Source: Cristatella mucedo
Taxonomy: Eukaryota > Bryozoa > Phylactolaemata > Cristatellidae
Length of the DNA stretch: 64,000 nucleotides
Direction: 5' to 3'
NCBI GenBank assembly: GCA_009760855.2
Contig: WPIO01000100.1
Location: forward strand, 429,001-493,000
The notes below the pieces were generated by a model, which did not search any database, had not been told where the DNA came from, and was given only the letters and a program-made list of their open reading frames with translations. This document shows positions 25,965 to 36,853 of this stretch, in pieces (positions within the stretch are counted from its first letter, which is position 1; each line of letters opens with the position of its first letter). A program made the position numbers and the translations under genes.

Positions 25965-26094
25965 GCTGGCAGGCGCTCAGGCGCATAGGCGTGCAGTCGC
26001 GCAAGCGCTCAGTATCGAAGATAGAACGTCAAAAACTGTACTACGGTAATGTCTGCTTCCCCTTGCAAGGCGACATTGACTTTTCAAACAGCTT
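25965..26094 (+). CDS. Candidate internal coding exon, unknown gene
   Basis: A pyrimidine-rich acceptor (TATTTTCCCATGCAG) and a perfect GTAAGT donor bound 42 whole codons (WQALRRIGVQSRKRSVSKIE then RQKLYYGNVCFPLQGDIDF). GC content is clearly higher than in the flanks, as in the EFTUD2 exons. No family recognised. Further open, GC-raised stretches at 25560-25890 may belong with it or may be a decayed element. Confidence 0.35.
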
Positions 26095-26629
26095 GTAAGT
26101 TAGTTTTACTATGTCTCGATTCAAGACAACTACTATGAGCCGCTGAAATGGGAATGCTAGCAGCATTTTTAAATGCAAAAGCTAGCAAAGCTGCAAGAGA
26201 TTGCTAACGCTGACAGAAAAAATCTGCTTAAGGGCGGTTGTAAGTCGTTTACCTTTTCTGTCCTCTAAATTTTTTCTTTTGAAGGTGGAGTAGGTAATTA
26301 TGACTGCTGCACCACACTTGGGCTTGAAGTCATATTGTAGAGGACTTGTTCATAAATACAGAAAAAGGTTCAAAGCAGATGAGCTATGTCTATATTAGTG
26401 CAAACAGTCATGTGCATATACAGCAGCAACAACCTTAGAAGTTTTTCATAGTCTATTCCTGGTTCAAGTGGAATCATAGAAGAACCTGAATATAAGAACA
26501 CAGTTTCACTGCTAGTGCAGTCTTCAAAGCACGTAAGCTGAGAGAACAGTAGGTCTTTAAAGCTCGAGCAGTTTCACGTGTAGCCGGTATTTTTACATTC
26601 AACATGAAAATGAATTTTGTTTGGGTGCC

Positions 26630-26631
<2 letters not shown>

Positions 26632-26680
<49 letters not shown>
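26632..26680. repeat. (AT)n microsatellite
   Basis: AT run directly abutting a LINE-A hairpin tail. Confidence 0.95.
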
Positions 26681-26684
<4 letters not shown>

Positions 26685-26735
26685 AGAGATTAAGTTCTCT
26701 GAGGGCGCTTTTATCAGCGCCTATTAATTAGAGAT
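26681..26735 (+). mobile_element. LINE-A 3' hairpin tail only
   Basis: AGAAAGAGATTAAGTTCTCT then GAGGGCGCTTTTATCA, enclosed by two AT arrays. Confidence 0.75.
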
Positions 26736-26738
26736 TAT

Positions 26739-26879
<141 letters not shown>

Positions 26880-27220
26880 GGCTGGCGTTGCTGTTCTTTT
26901 TGCTGCTGAACGATTGCTAAAAACTCTTCGTTCGATGCAATAAAGAAGCCTAGCCGAATCAGAAGATAAATTCAAGATTGTAGCTAACCGTACTGGGCAT
27001 TTATATTTCAATCAAAATGATCACGGCTTCTTTACCAAAGAAAACACATACATAAATATCCAAATGACGAGGATACAAAGATTGTGGGGAAGCCTATGGT
27101 AGTTTATACGGCCTGTTTAACTGCTCCAATCGACTTATCAAATCGCAGCTGGGCAAATGCCTAATTTTCTGTACATCATCATTATGGGCTCTAGCTTTGA
27201 GCTTGTAAACCTGGGCCTTA
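26880..27220. other. Unassigned sequence
   Basis: Nothing recognised. Confidence 0.35.
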
Positions 27221-27224
27221 AGCA

Positions 27225-27368
27225 GCAAGGTGTGCTAGTAAATATTATCCCTTAGATTGTCTTACTAACTTGGATGAAAGCCTTCATACCAGCAGAGAAG
27301 CACCAGTGGTTGCTCTTGAAAAACTAAAACCTTCATCTTCATCTGATGATCCGCCAGCGTTTGATTGA
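27225..27368 (+). CDS. Candidate terminal exon, unknown gene
   Basis: An open stretch, CASKYYPLDCLTNLDESL then EKLKPSSSSDDPPAFD and stop, typical of an acidic disordered C-terminus. An AAG acceptor at about 27230 would keep frame with the candidate exon ending at 26094. Both this join and coding status are inference. Confidence 0.25.
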   Translation, partial: ARCASKYYPLDCLTNLDESLHTSREAPVVALEKLKPSSSSDDPPAFD

Positions 27369-27369
27369 T

Positions 27370-27810
27370 TTTCACACGTTTGGAGTTGGAAGGGTCTCTA
27401 GTCCGGTATTTTCAAATGTTTTAACCAATAGATCAACGCCTACAGCAGAATATAGGGCAAAAGAATTGAAACGAGTCGAGCCTTTGGTGAGCATTTCATA
27501 CTGGGGAATCAAATGCACGTAGAGTGCAACAGTCAGTGAGGCGCTTTAGGCAGGTGATGCCGTATCAACAGCTTACACATGTAGCAAGGCATAGTAACCT
27601 CCTCTTTTAGAGTAATCCTTATATGTATAACAGACATCTATGTCAACGTCACGGAAACGTTCACATATTCCGCAGGTTCATTTTATACGGCCGCTGAAGA
27701 GCTACAGCGGTTATCAGCACGTCTAGCAGCAGCATTGAAGAACCAACCACTAAAGCACAGGAACTAGCGATCTTGGTCGTAAAAAAAGAGAGAGCATCCC
27801 GAGCACTCTG
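27370..27810. other. Unassigned sequence
   Basis: Nothing recognised. Confidence 0.35.
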
Positions 27811-27811
27811 A

Positions 27812-28500
27812 GCCTGTGCTCGCTGGCCTTCCGGCATGTTCGATCAGGCGATTGCAGCCGGTGCAAAACTCCGAAGCTAGGTTTGCTGTCGTGAGCGTCG
27901 CAGTTGCCACATCGCACCACTTCTCGCCGACCTGCACTCACTGGCTACCAGTCAAGCAACGGATTGACTTCAAGCTTTTGTCGCTCACTTTTAGGTCACT
28001 TCATTCTTTGGCTCCAGCCTATCTCTCAGATCTACTCCCCCATCAGGCCAAGCATCGTACCACCTGCTTTTCGGAATCCAACAGTCTACCAATACCTCGT
28101 ACAAACCTCAAATCCTTTGGAGACCATGCATTTAGTTCATATGCTCCAAAAGCCTGGAACTCCCTCCCGACCTGCGTCAGAACATCCCCTGACCTGACCA
28201 CATTTAAATGGAACCTAAAAACACACCTATTTAGGACAGCATTTAATGGGTCCCTGTGATTTGTCCTTGATGTGCGTATGCGTGCTGACACTGTGCATGC
28301 TGCCACTAACCACATTTGCATGCTGACCCTGTGCATGTCACCCCTAACCATGTTATTCATTTTGTTTGTTTATCAAGCATGATATTACTCACCATTCAAT
28401 TGCATTTCCCCTTTGCAGCCAAGTAAAGCGCCTAGAGAGAGAGAGAGATTAAGTTCTCTGAGGGCACTTTATCAAATGCATTATTATTATTATTATTATT
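27812..28500 (+). mobile_element. LINE-A copy, 3' portion
   Basis: Begins at LAGLPACSIRRLQPVQNSEA and runs through LHSLAPAYLSDLLPHQAKH, the 3' UTR, the hairpin and (ATT)n. The hairpin's AGAAAGAGA is expanded to a short (GA)n. Several frameshifts. Confidence 0.92.
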
Positions 28501-28504
28501 CACT

Positions 28505-29135
28505 TCAATCCATTCGCCATCAGGTCTTGAGATTTAGTAATCAACAATAGACTTGGCTATACGTAAAGCTTTGGCCTAGCGTGTGATTGCCTCTTGCAGA
28601 GCTCTGGGCTAACAGGGATTTGCCAGAGAGTCAATTGCATCCTGGTCCAATCACTTTCCTCTGAGGTACTGCACATACACCTTCAAATAGTTTCCTCACC
28701 TTGGGCTCCATGTAAGCTCCTGAATCAGTGACTGGTCCGATCAGACGAATGCCTAAAATTACTAGTACGATTTCGGATTAAATTGAGCTACAAACACGAG
28801 GCAACGATATTGAGCTCACAGCAATTTAAGTTACAGCCAACGCTTACAGCTATAAATCTCGTGAAGCACCCTGCAAGTGAGTCATTTCCAAGCACTACGT
28901 TAGTCTAACCGTGGCCACGTGATCCAACAACAGCGAAATAATCGAAATGCTGAGCTGAATCTGCAGCTTCAGAAAACTAGGCCTCTGAGAATTTCTTCGA
29001 GCTCTGGTATTATTGACAAGAGCAGACTGTTACCTTTCCTGACTTACCAGATTGTAACTGTATAGCTAATTACAAATAGCAGTGTGTGATTAGCTGTCCT
29101 ACCAAGCTTCATAAAGCAGGTGTGGCTGAATTTCA
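28505..29135. other. Unassigned sequence
   Basis: Nothing recognised. Confidence 0.35.
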
Positions 29136-29139
29136 CACA

Positions 29140-29300
29140 GAGTAACAGGCTCAGAGTAAGATGCTCTCTCTTTGCGACCCAGATCGTTAGTTCCTGTGCT
29201 GATACGGTTGATTCTTCATTGCCACTGCTAGATATGCTGATAGCTGTTATAGCTCTTCTGCTACTACATAAAATGAATCTGCTAAATCAGCTTAAGTTTT
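29140..29300 (+). mobile_element. SINE1 copy, diverged
   Basis: The head has decayed. The end CTACATAAAATGAATCTGCTAAATCAGCTTA matches the SINE1 3' end. Confidence 0.65.
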
Positions 29301-29560
29301 TCAATGACTGTAAAAACCAAGACGAACTGTTCATCAAGCTGGGTTTAGCGACCGAACGACAAGTCTCTTGACTAAAAACCAAAATCTTCATGCACAAAAC
29401 CTAATCCAAGCCCATTCAATCCTATTGGCATGACTGTCGGCAGTTCAGGGATATGGCCACCATTCCTAAATGCTAGCTGAACAGCACTTATCTTCTACGT
29501 GAGCGTTATGCTGCACTGCCGACCCAGGAGTAAGACCGAAACCACCCAACAGCTATGGCA

Positions 29561-30193
29561 TAGTAAAAATTAGCGATAGAGAGCTGATGTTCAAAGTTGT
29601 AAGCAGTCTTAGCCAGCATTTTCTTACAGAGACCGATAAAGCCAATGATTTGACAAGGCCTGAGATGAATTGTTTGATGCTCTAACAACTGACTTGTTGC
29701 ATAGAGCTAGCTAGATACACTTGTTTACCTTCGTTTCAAGCTATCCTACTCTTCAATGGAGGATTCGAGGGAGAAAAATTACATTGCAGACTTTTGTGCA
29801 CGGTGACACATGGCGATTGGGAATTCTGAACCCTCCAAAAGCTAAAGAAAACCTAACCTCGCCCTACATGTTCAATGTTTCTTGTGCCATAATAGAGTTA
29901 GTTCCAAATCTAAGACCACAGGTATGTCCAAACTCTATTGAAGCTGGCTCCCATAAAAATAATACCAAGCATTCAGTGAGAATCTTGTGTGCATTGCGAC
30001 TCGCAGATTGTGATTCATGCATAGCTGATTCGTTATAAGTTTTACAACTCCAACTCATCTTAAGCATAGGCTACTGCGATTGAATCAGTATGCCATCACT
30101 TCAGTTTAGCCGTCATTAGAATTGCTGCTCATACTTGTACACGTGAGCATTCACACACATGCTCAGCACCGATGCTACTCGAAAATTACGGCT
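29561..30193. repeat. 633-bp tandem duplication, unit 1
   Basis: Aligns with 30194 onward at a constant 633-bp offset: TAGTAAAAA (29561/30194), ATAGAGCT-GCTAGATACA (29701/30334) and TG(C/T)CATCACTTCAG (30091/30724). Strongly diverged and of unknown type. On the minus strand the motif CQIIGFIGLCKK parallels YQILRFVGYCKR in unit 2. Confidence 0.75.
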
Positions 30194-30760
30194 TAGTAAA
30201 AAGTACAACAAGCAGAGCCGTTGTTGATTGCTTTAGGCAGCCAGAATGAGCTTTCTCTTACAGTAACCGACAAATCTAAGTATTTGATAAGGCTTTCGAT
30301 GAAGTTTAAGAGCCGTAACTGCTGCTTTACTGCATAGAGCTGGCTAGATACATGTGTTGAATCTTACTTTCAAGCGATTTCTCTGTTCAATTGAGGATTC
30401 AACAGAGGAACATTACATTTTAGACTTTCCATGTACTGTAACAAACTGTGCTTGAGAATTTTCAACCTTGCAAAAACTAAAGAAAATCTAGCCTGAGACA
30501 ACACGTGCAATATTCCTTAAGCGACTTCAGAGTATATTACCACATGAAAGAGCACACATTTTCCCAGCTTCTGCAGAAGCTGTTTCCCATAATACTAATT
30601 AACGAGCATTTAAACATGACTTTTGTAGGCATTCAAACCCACATATCGAGATGCATGCACGTCGAAGTCGTTGTTTTTGAGGAGCTGCTCATCCTAAGCA
30701 CAACTAATTTAGTTAAACCAGTGTGTCATCACTTCAGTTGAGCCTTAGTTAGAAACGTGT
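30194..30760. repeat. 633-bp tandem duplication, unit 2
   Basis: Second copy of the unit described at 29561. It fades out near the CA repeat. Confidence 0.75.
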
Positions 30761-30792
30761 GCACGCCCGATCACACATACGAACTCGGGCAC

Positions 30793-30853
30793 GCACATAC
30801 ACACACACACACACACACACAGATACACACACACACACACACACACACACACG
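30793..30853. repeat. (CA)n microsatellite
   Basis: CA run with one AGATA interruption. Confidence 0.95.
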
Positions 30854-30859
30854 CGAACG

Positions 30860-31510
30860 AACACGTGAAACCACACACAGTAACGCCAAGCCTCCGGCTA
30901 TAAAATCCAAGACAATGCCAGTACGTTAAATGAACACTCATGCAACAGGAGTGCATACACGTCAGCAAAAGTGTTGCACCGAGTTCCAATCGAATGTTCA
31001 ATGAAATGTGCTCACAGTGGTAATCTGCAGTTGCTAGAGCTCAGTCAGCGCATGAGCAGATAAACTTTCTCATCGCCTTTGCAATGGAAAAGGCAAGGCA
31101 AGGGAAAGCACTTGAGCCACAAACCAATCGTCGTTACGGACCGAGCACTAATCGTTAACAGTAGACTTGTTGTTCGGGCCAGACAAATCATGGCAATCGA
31201 CCAAAATCTACAGCAATCCGCACTATTTAGGTTGAAATCGACCAGACATTGGCGTTGCCTAGCTCAAATTTTGCACGGATATTTTAGTGCAATCTCGATT
31301 TTATCCATCCGTAACATTTCAGGTCATTGTGGGCACGTGCACTTATGCAAACTGGTGGCAACGCCTCAGGCCTGTTGTGCAATTCGCTGCAAATCACCAC
31401 AATCTAATTTGGTTGACTTCAAATCCACCACAAATCAGCTGTATAAAGCTCCAAAGTTTGGAATACGAAACTAGGCTAAGCGTAAAATTTGCCCACAAAT
31501 ATAATAATAA
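30860..31510. other. Unassigned sequence
   Basis: A 131-codon plus-strand frame (31079-31474) is open but has no recognisable motif. No repeat recognised. Confidence 0.3.
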
Positions 31511-31514
31511 CAGT

Positions 31515-31610
31515 AATAATAATAATTTACTTGATAAAGTGCCCTCAGAGAACTTAATGTCTTTCTAGGCGCTTTACATTTGCTGCAAAGGGAAATGCAA
31601 TTCGCGACAT
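31515..31610 (-). mobile_element. LINE-A 3' tail
   Basis: Minus-strand hairpin and the first 40 bases of the 3' UTR, with an ATT-type tail at its start. Confidence 0.82.
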
Positions 31611-31689
31611 ATGGTGGCCAACAGATTCCATAGACTTTCTAACCAGCCTTGTAGCCGTATTTTTCACACTCTCACCATTATTAAGTGTG

Positions 31690-32098
31690 TTCTTTTTGGA
31701 ATCAATCTGTTTACCTATACCTTTTACGAACCTTGAATCCTTTGGTAATCGTGCCTTTAGTTCCCATGTTCCCAAAGCCTGAAATCACTTTCGACTTGCA
31801 TCACGACATCCCGTGATTTGACCACATTAAAAAAAACTAAAAACGCATTTATTTGTCCCAGCATTTGGTGGGTCCATGTGATTTGTCCTTGATGTGATTA
31901 TTCGTGCTGACACTGTGCATGCTGCCACTAACCATATTTGCTTGCTGACCGTGTGCATGTCACCTCAAACCATGTTATGCTTGTTGTTTATTGAGCATGC
32001 ATTTGCTAACCATTCTATCATGCTTCCTTTACAAAGTGCCTAGAAAGACACCGAGTTCTCTGAGGGCGCTATAACAAAGGTGTTATTATTATTATTAT
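31690..32098 (+). mobile_element. LINE-A 3' portion
   Basis: From the region matching GGAATCCAACAGTCTACC through the C-terminal frame and 3' UTR to the variant CGCTATAACAAAGGTGTTATT tail. Confidence 0.82.
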
Positions 32099-32178
32099 TC
32101 ATTTGCAGCAATTGTAAAGTCCCTAGAAAGAGACTAAGTTCTCTGAAGGCGCTATAGCAGAGGTATTATTATTATTAT
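32099..32178 (+). mobile_element. LINE-A tail-only copy
   Basis: TTTGCAGCAATTGTAAAGTCC and the hairpin, inserted directly after the ATT tail of the preceding copy. Confidence 0.75.
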
Positions 32179-32315
32179 GTGTGCTGATATTGTACATTTT
32201 ATCAATCACCAATTGATATGTTTACTTTCCCGCATATGCAAAGTATCTATACAGAGATTTTGTTCTCTTAGGATGCTTCACACTCTTATTATCTATTATT
32301 ATTATTATTATTCTT
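32179..32315 (+). mobile_element. LINE-A tail-only copy, diverged
   Basis: A third successive 3' end (GCAAAGTATCTATACAGAGATTTTGTTCTCT) with its own ATT tail. Confidence 0.6.
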
Positions 32316-32678
32316 ATAATTAACAGTAAGCATAGAAGCCCTACTCTGGCTATTACGTGACTAGACCAGTCTCTACTGGAAGCTAACACTCCCCTAGGTC
32401 GCCTGCTTGTGCCCAGCAGAGTGGGCTTTATACTCACTTGCCAGTTGTTAGCCATGTGACATGTTTTGACCTCTTGTCTTATTCGGCAAACAGGACAAGC
32501 TTTTGGATAGTCAGCTGGTGTGGACGCTGGCTTATGATTTGATGAGGGCCGATGGCATGTTTATTGATATGCTTTAAGGGCAAATGATTTAATGAGTAAA
32601 TGAATTAATGAGCCATCGGTTTAATTGAATAGTAGACTCTTACCTTTGTGTGCATGCGTGCGTGTGCGTGAGTGCGTG
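32316..32678. other. Unassigned sequence
   Basis: Nothing recognised. Confidence 0.35.
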
Positions 32679-32791
<113 letters not shown>

Positions 32792-32849
32792 CCCGACCTC
32801 AGGCAGGTAGACAGATTCATATATATTCGGATAAATAATTATTATTATT

Positions 32850-33290
32850 ATTATAATAATACATGTGTATAGTGCCCTCAGAAAACTTAATCTCTTTCTA
32901 GGCACATTACAGATGCTGTATAGAAAGCATTCCCAAGTGATTGGTAGTGGTAATATCCACAAGCAGTAGGCACAGTGTAAGCAGGCATATGCAGACGAAG
33001 GACGAATCACAAAGACCCATTAAATGCAGTAATAAACAGGAGCGTTTTAAGCTTCTTTTTAAATGTAGTCATGTCAGGGGACAATGTGAAGCACATCGGT
33101 AGTTAGTTCCAGGCTTTGAGAGCATACGAATTGAAGGCACGGTCTCTATGGGTGTGACGCTTGTACAAGGTATGGCTAAACGATTCGAGTCAGAACAGTG
33201 AGTTATACTATTCTTGGCCTGGTGGGGGTGTGGTCCTGATAGGTAGGCTGAAACCTGAAAGGTAGACCTGATAGGAGTCAGAGAATGAAA
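32850..33290 (-). mobile_element. LINE-A 3' portion, diverged
   Basis: Minus-strand hairpin tail, 3' UTR and remnants of the C-terminal frame. Confidence 0.8.
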
Positions 33291-33294
33291 GGAC

Positions 33295-33654
33295 ATAGAA
33301 GTAATGACAGTAACACATATGTATATATTTATGTATATAATATATGCACACGTACATATAAAAGTAGCAGCTGACAGCAGTGGCTCCATATCAGACAATC
33401 ATTAACAGCGCTGCCGTGATTTCCATACGGCTTCCATTGTCAGTCTGGCTAGAGAGTGTGGACATTGCCAGCAACCTGAACAAGTCAGGGGAACGAGAAT
33501 TCCAATACAAAAAGGCGATGCCGGAGACTTAGGCACAGCTGAATCTGCAGGCGAGGAAGCTTGAACGAGTACGCCGTAGGCTTTTTCAGGCGGTGGTGTT
33601 GCCATGAAGGTGAAGTTCAGGCAGCAATGCCGCTGGCAGTTGCTAGATGTTAAG
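33295..33654. other. Region downstream of the BOLA3 stop codon
   Basis: Probably 3' UTR and flank of BOLA3. No canonical AATAAA on the minus strand before the LINE-A copy. Confidence 0.4.
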
Positions 33655-36600
33655 TCACGTCTGCTTGCTCTGTTGAGCTGTATCCACAGCACCAAGAGAG
33701 GGGCGAGGCGCAGCCGTGCTGATTCGTATGCCGTGCATTGTTTTTATTTCGTCCTTCAGAGCCTACACACGATAAGTAATATTACGATCGGCACGTGGGT
33801 CATTATCTTAACTATGAAGCGACTGAAATAGATTGCCAAAGGTGAGCAGTGAATTTGTGGATGCAAAATGAATTTGTGGATGCAAACATGGGTCACAGCT
33901 TGCCCCAAGTCAATGTGAACACATACATCGGCAAGTATGTTTATGTGCAGAAGTAAACAGAGGAATTATATCAAAATACATGCAACAGAGAAATCCACAG
34001 GCTACATAACAATAAAAAAGAATACATTTGATATAGTCCATCAGAGAACTCTATCTCTTTCCAGACACTTTACATTTGCTGCAAAGGATGCACGATCGAA
34101 TGGTTAGTGGTAGCATGTACGACGTCAATAAGAATAACATGGTTAAGGGTAACATGCATAGGGTCAGCATGCAGTACGTTTAGTAGCAGCATGCACACTG
34201 TCAGTATTCGTAAGCACATAAAGGTCGAATCACTTGGACCCACTAAATGCTGTGATCAATGGATACGTCTTTAGCTTTTTTTTTAATGTGGTCAAGTCAG
34301 GAGATGCCGTGATGCAAGTCGGAAGTGAGTTCCATGCTTTGGGAGCATACGAACTAAAGGCACGGTCTCCAAAGGGTTTGAGGTTTGTACGAGGTATAGG
34401 TAAACAGTTCGATTTCGTAAAGCATGTGGTACTATGCTTAGCCTGGTGGGGCAGCGGATCTGATAGATAGGCTAGAGCCAAAGAATGAAGGGACCTAAAA
34501 GTGAGTCACAAAACCTGAAGTCGATGTGTTGCTTGACTGGTAGCCAGTGCAGGTCTGCGGGAAGCGGTGAAGTGAGCGGTGAAGTGGCAACTGCAATGCT
34601 CACGACAGACTAGCTGCATAGTTTTGCACCAGCTGTAAGCGCCTGTTTGCACAAGCCGGTAGACCAACAAGCAGTAAGTTACATAAGTCGAAACACGATG
34701 TCACGAATGCATGGACCAATTTGGATGCAGTATCCCAGCCCGAAAAAACAAGCCTGAATTATTTTATGAGAGAAAATGTATGCGAGCAGAAATTAACGTA
34801 AGTCGTCGATCTCGTTTCAAGCTGCCTGCACATGAACAGGAAGGGTAGCAGCCTCCACCCTCGAGTCTGAAATACCACATTGATAGAAGGCAAATTACTG
34901 ATCTAATCTAGAGGCAGGATGAAAAAGCGTCCGCAGCTAGAAGTCCTATCTCGTAGAAGCTAGATGCGACCTTCGTAACTGCCCTGCTAGTCTGCAGTCT
35001 CAGGGGGCGGCATTTTAGGAGAAGACAAGCCAAGCAAACAACAGTGGCTACTCAACCATGCAGACCTGCAGGAGGCGGCGACTGCTCCACGCTGCTATTC
35101 CCAAGCAGTCAATGGCACGCCATCTCTTAGCACGAGGAGACAGTGGCAGCAGAATATAGCCACAGTCGCTGGGCCAACAGATGGCTTGGTGAGAAGAGGT
35201 GCTTGGCTTACCTGGCTGACAAGCATGTGCTGCTGAACCGTCCTCTTGCCGACGAACTCGGGAGCCTCAACATAGACCTCATACATTGCTCCGCAGCCAC
35301 CTAAAACAGCAGCAGCAGCAGGATCGCTTTACCTTATCGCTTAGAAAACCTGCCACTAATTCACACTAGCTGACTCTTTCCTCAAAGACGCCAATTCTCT
35401 GAGCATGAGCTGCTTGCCAAAAAAAAGAGAGAAAAGAATGAGCTCACACTCTGTGGGCAGCCAAGCTAGGGTTTCCTTGTAAAGAGTAAAAGTCATATGT
35501 GCATCGTCACCTGTCCCTCCACAAAGACTCCACAAAGAGAATCGTCTATATTTTGCTTGCACCCTTAGTGGCTTGCAGTGTGCGCATGGTAGCTGACAGA
35601 CTCGGTTTCATGGAACAGAGAAAATGAGAAGAATGGCTGATCTAGGAGAGCAGTGGAAGAAACAATACTAGCTGATTCAACAGCCTCTTTTGGCATAGCG
35701 ACAGAAGAGCCTTTTAGGCTATCACCGCCACTTGCACCAGCAATAAGGAATTGCCCACCACAGGAATTCGAACCCACGACCTCAGGACTGAGGTAGTGAA
35801 AAGCAATGGCCTTATCTAGTGTGCTATCAGAGCACATTAAAATACTATCTGATTCAACAGCCTCATTTGTATAGCGACAGAAGAGCCTTTACGACTATCA
35901 CCACCGCTTGTAGCAGCAATAAAGGATCGCCCACCACAGGATCCGAACCCACGACCTCGGGATCGAGGGCGTGAAAAACAACTGCCTCATCTAGGAAGTG
36001 AGTAACATGGAAATGGGAGCTCAGGATAGCTAGAAAGAATGAACAAGAGTTAGCAGCAGAGGAGAAGATGTTGCATGGGAACTGTGGAAGTTCCACACTC
36101 TATGACCTGCAGAGCACAAGCTTTTGTGGCCAACTGTCTTTATGTGAAATAATGAACCGGTTAATTTACTGTTGAAAGTGAACCTGAGGGCATGGGGAGG
36201 CTGAACATGGTGCAGCACTTCAGATAGGTATTAAGGAGCCAAGCCATGACGGGCCTAGTGGATCAAAGTAAGAATTTTGTTCTGCATCCATCGATCAATC
36301 AGGAGCCATCATCATTTTGCTCTTTCAGCAAAGAAAAACATGGCTGAATTACTAGGATTTGTAAACCAACCTTACAGCCATATTCATTACCAGCTATGAA
36401 GGCTTAATGGCTTTTTCAGTAGCCCTGCCAAAACTGAATTACAGCATCGGCCACTTGCCTTATCTGAAGCCCACAGAACGACTATGGAGCAACATTGACA
36501 AACAGCTGTGGCGAGTGTTTGGCCAACACCATACACCAGCAGCCGGTTCAGTAATAAATTAGGGCTCCGTGAAGTGTACTACAGTTAAGTGAATATACAC

Positions 36601-36798
36601 CCAAAGCATAAGTATTTGTTCTTGGCCTGTCGATAAATATTTTTGCCTGCTGCTTGCAATTTTAGTATGCCTGGCATCGTTGAAAATCCTCTTGCTAGCA
36701 GAATAAAGCAGCAGCCACAACAGCAGCAGTCATACTGAGGATCTTTTGTGGGACCTGAATGAATATAAGTGCAGGCAGAAAGAATAAAAGACAGAAAG

Positions 36799-36853
<55 letters not shown>

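Noticed and set aside
31079-31474. 131-codon plus-strand frame
   Set aside because: Longest non-repeat frame nearby, but it has no recognisable motif and no convincing splice or poly(A) context, and it overlaps another open frame. Kept as unassigned.
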